In this document: piece after piece, positions 13,923-17,186 of the stretch
How the letters are laid out: every line of letters begins with the position of its first letter
Numbering within the stretch: position 1 is the first letter of the stretch
DNA from: DAHUYF01 sp052143095
GTDB lineage: Bacteria; Pseudomonadota; Alphaproteobacteria; ATCC43930; CGMCC-115725
Direction: 5' to 3'
DNA: 17,186 nt
Assembly (NCBI GenBank): GCA_052143095.1
Contig: JBKQTR010000498.1
Coordinates: 1-17,186 of the forward strand
The notes under the pieces: model-generated
Database searches by the model: none
What the model saw: the letters and a program-made list of their open reading frames with translations, nothing else
Told to the model about the DNA's origin: nothing
Position numbers and translations under genes: made by a program

Positions 13923-14918
13923 ATGCATGTAGCCGCTCTCGCCAGAACCGACGATCCCGCCAAGGCAATCGCCGTCCATGCTCACGATCCCCAACTCGCC
14001 TTCATCGCCGGCGGCACCGATCTCCTCGGGCTGATCAAGGACCGTGCGGCTCTTCCCGAGCGCCTGCTGGACATCAATCATCTTCCCGACATGGCTCGGA
14101 TAGAGGCGCTTCAGAACGGCGATCTGCGGATCGGCGCGCTCGCCCGCATGAGCGACCTGGCCGCGCATCCGGAAGTGCGCGCACGCTTTCCGGTTGTCGC
14201 GGAGGCGCTGTTGTTCGCTGCATCCGGACAGCTGCGCAACATGGCATCGATCGGTGGAAACATCATGCAGCGCACGCGTTGCGCCTATTTCCGCGACGAA
14301 GACGGGCTCGCTTGCAACAAGCGGCGCCCTGGCTCGGGCTGCTCGGCTCTCAACGGCATCAATCGCAATCACGCCATCTTCGGGTGGTCGGACGCCTGCG
14401 TCGCCACCAACGCTTCCGATGTGGCTGTGGCATTCGCCGCGCTCGATGCCAAGGTCGTCGTGCGCAGCCCGAACGGAGAGCGATCGATTCCGTTCGCCGA
14501 ATTCCATCGCCTGCCCGGCGACGCGCCGGAGCGAGACAATGTCCTCGGTCGAGGCGACCTGATCGTCGCAGTCGAAGTCCCAGCCAGCCCTGAGGGACGC
14601 GCCTCTCACTACCTCAAGGTCCGCGATCGCCAATCTTACGAGTTCGCGCTTGTATCGGCAGCGGCTGCGGTCGCGATGGACGGGCAGCACATAAGTTCGG
14701 CCCGGTTGGCTCTGGGCGGCGTCGCGCACAAGCCCTGGCGGCTCACCGACGCCGAGGAGGCGCTTCGGGGAGCGTCGTTGGACGGCGTTGACGCGCTCCA
14801 GTCCGCGATCTCCCTGTCATTCGTCGATGCTCGCCCGCTCGCCCACAACGCATTCAAGATCGAGCTTGCGCAACGCGCCGCCTTGCGCGCGTTGCAAATC
14901 GCCGGAGCACGCGCATGA
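13923..14918 (+). CDS. paoB: Aldehyde oxidoreductase FAD subunit, PaoB-like
   Basis: A 331-residue FAD-binding subunit that passes electrons to the final acceptor. The FAD pyrophosphate-binding loops are AGGTDLL (29-35) and SIGGNI (109-114). As in E. coli PaoB, it has a Cys-rich insertion (TRCAYFRD, Cys131, RRPGSGCSAL, and a further Cys159): four cysteines at 120, 131, 140 and 159 that fit an extra [4Fe-4S] cluster, unusual among FAD subunits generally but typical of this subfamily. The ATG at 13923 has GGGAGG 9 nt upstream, within the end of paoA. The stop overlaps the paoC start by 4 nt (ATGA), indicating translational coupling and stoichiometric synthesis. Confidence 0.92.
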   Translation: MHVAALARTDDPAKAIAVHAHDPQLAFIAGGTDLLGLIKDRAALPERLLDINHLPDMARIEALQNGDLRIGALARMSDLAAHPEVRARFPVVAEALLFAASGQLRNMASIGGNIMQRTRCAYFRDEDGLACNKRRPGSGCSALNGINRNHAIFGWSDACVATNASDVAVAFAALDAKVVVRSPNGERSIPFAEFHRLPGDAPERDNVLGRGDLIVAVEVPASPEGRASHYLKVRDRQSYEFALVSAAAAVAMDGQHISSARLALGGVAHKPWRLTDAEEALRGASLDGVDALQSAISLSFVDARPLAHNAFKIELAQRAALRALQIAGARA

Positions 14919-17128
14919 ACGCCATCGGGCAATCGATCTCGCGCGCCGACGGTCGGCCGAAGGTGACCGGCGGCGCCCGGTACACGGCCGATATTCCGGT
15001 CGCCGGCGCCGCGCACGCGGCAATCGTCCACAGCACGATCGCCAATGGCCGGACGGTGTCGATCGACACCGCTGCCGCCGAAAGAGCGCCAGGCGTCATT
15101 GCGATCTTCACCTATCGCAACATGCCGCGCATGAATCCGACGCCCAAGCCCTGGAGCCACCTTCGCCCGCACGGACAGGGCTATCTGCCGCTCCAAGACG
15201 ACTGGATTCATTACGCCGGCCAGCCGATCGCCCTGGTCGTCGCGGACACGCTTGCCCAAGCGTCTCACGCCGGGACGTTGATCGAGGTTCGGTACGAGGT
15301 AGGCAAGCCGACGGTATTCGGCCGGCACGTCGTCGACGAGGCGCTCGATCCTCCGCAATTCCTTTGGCCGGTCAACTCGTCGGTCGGCGATGCCCGGAAG
15401 GCGCTCGCCGCCGCGGCCGTGAAGATCGAGCAGACCTACACGACCGCCGATCGTCATCACAATCAGATGGAGCCCCATGCGACGACGGCGGTTTGGGAGG
15501 CCGATGGCACGCTGACGCTCTACGACGCGACCCAGCACATCTTCGGCGCCAAGGAGCTGGTTGCGGTCGTGCTCGGGATTCCGCCCGAGAGGATCAATGT
15601 CGTGTCGCAGTTCCTCGGCGGCGGGTTCGGTGGGAAAGCCTATGTGTGGCCACACACCTTGATGGCCGCGGTTGCCGCCAAGGCGATCGACCGGCCGGTC
15701 CGCATGCAGCTTACGCGCGCGCAGATGTATTCGATGGCGGGACACCAGCCAGCGACCATCCAGACGATCGCGCTGGGCGCGGACCGCGACGGCAAGCTCG
15801 TGGGAATCGAGCATCAGAGCATTTCGCCGACATCCGTCTTCGACAACTATATCGAATACGCCGCGCTCTCGTCGCGGTCGCTGTGGCCGGCGCGCGGCGG
15901 AATATCGACGACCCACAAGATCGTCCACGTCAACCGCAACACGCCGGCGGCAATGCGCTCTCCCCACGAGGCGCTCGGTCACTTCGCGCTCGAGAGCGCG
16001 ATGGACGAGCTCGCCTATGCGACCGGTGTCGACCCGGTCGCTCTGCGACTGCTCAACGACACCGAGATCGATCCGCATAGCGGTCGGCCCTTCTCGACGC
16101 GCGCCCTCGGCGAGTGCCTGACCGAAGGCGCCGCGCGGTTTGGCTGGGACAAGCGGACGCCCGAGCCGCGCTCCATGCGCGACGGCCGCTACTTAATCGG
16201 TCAGGGTGTGGCGGCAGCGATCTACACGCACTGGCGCTGGCCGGCGAAGGCGCGCGTTACGCTGAACCGCGACGGGACAGCGCTGGTCGAGACCGGATCG
16301 CACGACCTCGGCACAGGCACCTATACCGTCATGCAGCAGGTCGCCGCCGAGGCGCTCGGGCTTGCGCCTGAAAAGGTGACCGTGCGGCTCGGAGATACGA
16401 GACTCCCCGCGTCGCACGCATCGATCGGTTCGGCCACGATGGCCAATGCAGGCGCCTCGGTGATGTTGGCGGCCAAGGCCGTCCGCGATCGGGTGGTCGA
16501 GCTCGCCCTCAAGGGGAAGGACGCACCTTTCGCCGGAGCGGAGACTGAAGACGTGATCGTTACAGAAGGCACGCTGGCTCTGGCGGGCAAGAATCTGAAC
16601 GTCACTTATGCCGAGCTGTTGGCGCGCAACGAGCTGCAGACCCTTGTAGGCAACGGCGACTACGATCCCGTCGAGGAGGTGATGGGGCCGAAAGCGATCT
16701 TCAGCTTCGGCGCGGTCTTCGCGGAAGTGCGGGTCGATTCGGATTTCGGGACGGTGCGCGTGAACCGCGTCGTCGGCGCCTACGACGCCGGCCGGATCAT
16801 CAATCCGAAAACTGCGCGCAGCCAGGCGATCGGCGGCATCATTTGGGGCGTGGGCCAAGCCCTGCTCGAACAGTCGGAGACAGATCCGACGACAGGCCGC
16901 TTCGTCAACCGCAACTACTCCGGCTATCTCGTGCCGACCAACGCCGACATCCCCGAGCTCGACGTTCTGTTCGTCGGCGCGTTCGACGAAGAGGCGAGCC
17001 CGCTCGGCGCCAAAGGCCTCGGCGAGCTGACGGCCGTGTCCGTGGCGCCGGCGATCGCGAACGCCGTCTATCACGCGACCGGCAAGCGAATACGCGATCT
17101 ACCGATCACGATTGAAAAGCTGTTGTGA
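14915..17128 (+). CDS. paoC: Aldehyde oxidoreductase molybdenum-cofactor subunit, PaoC-like
   Basis: A 737-residue catalytic subunit (E. coli PaoC is of similar length) that hydroxylates aldehydes to carboxylic acids at a molybdopterin-cytosine-dinucleotide centre. Features: N-terminal SRADGRPKVTGGARYTADIP; MEPHATTAVW (185-194); the cofactor motif GGGFGGK (235-241); AAMRSPHEALG (346-355), where most relatives have Pro-Gly-Glu instead of Pro-His-Glu; NPKTARSQAIGG; and the catalytic glutamate Glu704 in GLGELTAVS near the C-terminus. It starts by ATGA overlap with paoB. Aromatic or aliphatic aldehyde detoxification is the likely role by family. The substrate cannot be read from the sequence. Confidence 0.93.
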   Translation: MNAIGQSISRADGRPKVTGGARYTADIPVAGAAHAAIVHSTIANGRTVSIDTAAAERAPGVIAIFTYRNMPRMNPTPKPWSHLRPHGQGYLPLQDDWIHYAGQPIALVVADTLAQASHAGTLIEVRYEVGKPTVFGRHVVDEALDPPQFLWPVNSSVGDARKALAAAAVKIEQTYTTADRHHNQMEPHATTAVWEADGTLTLYDATQHIFGAKELVAVVLGIPPERINVVSQFLGGGFGGKAYVWPHTLMAAVAAKAIDRPVRMQLTRAQMYSMAGHQPATIQTIALGADRDGKLVGIEHQSISPTSVFDNYIEYAALSSRSLWPARGGISTTHKIVHVNRNTPAAMRSPHEALGHFALESAMDELAYATGVDPVALRLLNDTEIDPHSGRPFSTRALGECLTEGAARFGWDKRTPEPRSMRDGRYLIGQGVAAAIYTHWRWPAKARVTLNRDGTALVETGSHDLGTGTYTVMQQVAAEALGLAPEKVTVRLGDTRLPASHASIGSATMANAGASVMLAAKAVRDRVVELALKGKDAPFAGAETEDVIVTEGTLALAGKNLNVTYAELLARNELQTLVGNGDYDPVEEVMGPKAIFSFGAVFAEVRVDSDFGTVRVNRVVGAYDAGRIINPKTARSQAIGGIIWGVGQALLEQSETDPTTGRFVNRNYSGYLVPTNADIPELDVLFVGAFDEEASPLGAKGLGELTAVSVAPAIANAVYHATGKRIRDLPITIEKLL

Positions 17129-17163
17129 AGCGGGCCGCGCCCGCGAGTCCAAGGAGAACGCCC

Positions 17164-17186
17164 ATGTCGGAACCGGAACGCTTCGA
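17164..17186 (+). CDS. First codons of the next gene in the Pao-like operon
   Basis: ATG at 17164 with AAGGAG 7 nt upstream begins MSEPERF and runs off the window end. It lies 35 nt after paoC on the same strand, so it is probably cotranscribed. In comparable operons the next gene is often an XdhC/PaoD-type cofactor-insertion protein, but seven codons cannot show this. Confidence 0.6.

Noticed and set aside
13383..14729. Long minus-strand open frame of 448 codons opposite paoA/paoB
   Set aside because: Arg/Gly/Asp-rich translation without domain motifs; it lies antisense to two clearly conserved subunits. Long antisense frames are expected in GC-rich DNA.
14636..16078. Minus-strand open frame of 480 codons opposite paoB/paoC
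   Set aside because: Same reasoning: low-complexity Arg/His/Asp composition, no motif, opposite a conserved catalytic subunit.

Overview
The window is GC-rich DNA (third codon positions are mostly G or C). Its gene content points to an alphaproteobacterium, most likely in the Rhizobiales/Hyphomicrobiales: a large cyclase/ATPase-type TPR protein, a DUF5939-type class III cyclase, an S1/P1 nuclease, and a PaoABC-type aldehyde oxidoreductase under a LysR regulator. This placement rests on family resemblance only. There is no rRNA, tRNA, CRISPR array, transposase, integrase or phage gene. It reads as an ordinary, somewhat rearranged chromosomal segment, and I do not see a clear undescribed multi-gene system in it.

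Layout. (1) 1-1920 (+): the 3' part of a large TPR gene whose C-terminal module is tandemly duplicated with a period of exactly 1194 nt. (2) 2230-3192 (-) and 3341/3503-4327 (+): a GlxA-type AraC regulator divergent from a non-heme chloroperoxidase-like alpha/beta hydrolase, followed by a Dps ferritin (4502-4984, +). (3) 4985-5680: about 700 nt without an intact gene, holding a decayed minus-strand reading frame and a terminator. (4) 9213-5680 (-): a compact run of galM (mutarotase), a 30-codon ORF, polyphosphate glucokinase, SRAP/YedK DNA-crosslink protein and a secreted S1/P1 nuclease, with short gaps or overlaps and a terminator-like hairpin after the nuclease. (5) 10786-9380 (-): a class III nucleotide cyclase with an N-terminal zinc-ribbon-like region. 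(6) 10.8-12.2 kb: a scarred region with the last codons of a short-chain dehydrogenase, an intact O6-alkylguanine-DNA alkyltransferase, and the first ~35 codons of a patatin-like phospholipase that end abruptly where the next gene's 3' end lies. (7) 13117-12179 (-): a LysR regulator divergent from a three-gene molybdenum hydroxylase operon, paoABC-like (13332-17128, +), and the first codons of a fourth gene (17164, +).

How the genes work together. The mutarotase interconverts glucose anomers and the polyP-glucokinase-like protein phosphorylates glucose, so the two form a plausible glucose-entry pair. SRAP and alkyltransferase are both DNA-damage functions but are not in one operon. The LysR gene and the Pao-type [2Fe-2S]/FAD/Mo-cofactor subunits make a self-contained aldehyde-oxidation cassette with a 17-nt palindrome between them as candidate operator.

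Most worth a second look: the exact-period intragenic duplication, the truncated patatin gene abutting the LysR-pao cassette, the hydrolase with a Tat-like leader but a strong internal start, the 30-codon ORF coupled to the glucokinase, a His-to-Asp change at a predicted zinc ligand of the nuclease, and several perfect palindromes in promoter regions.
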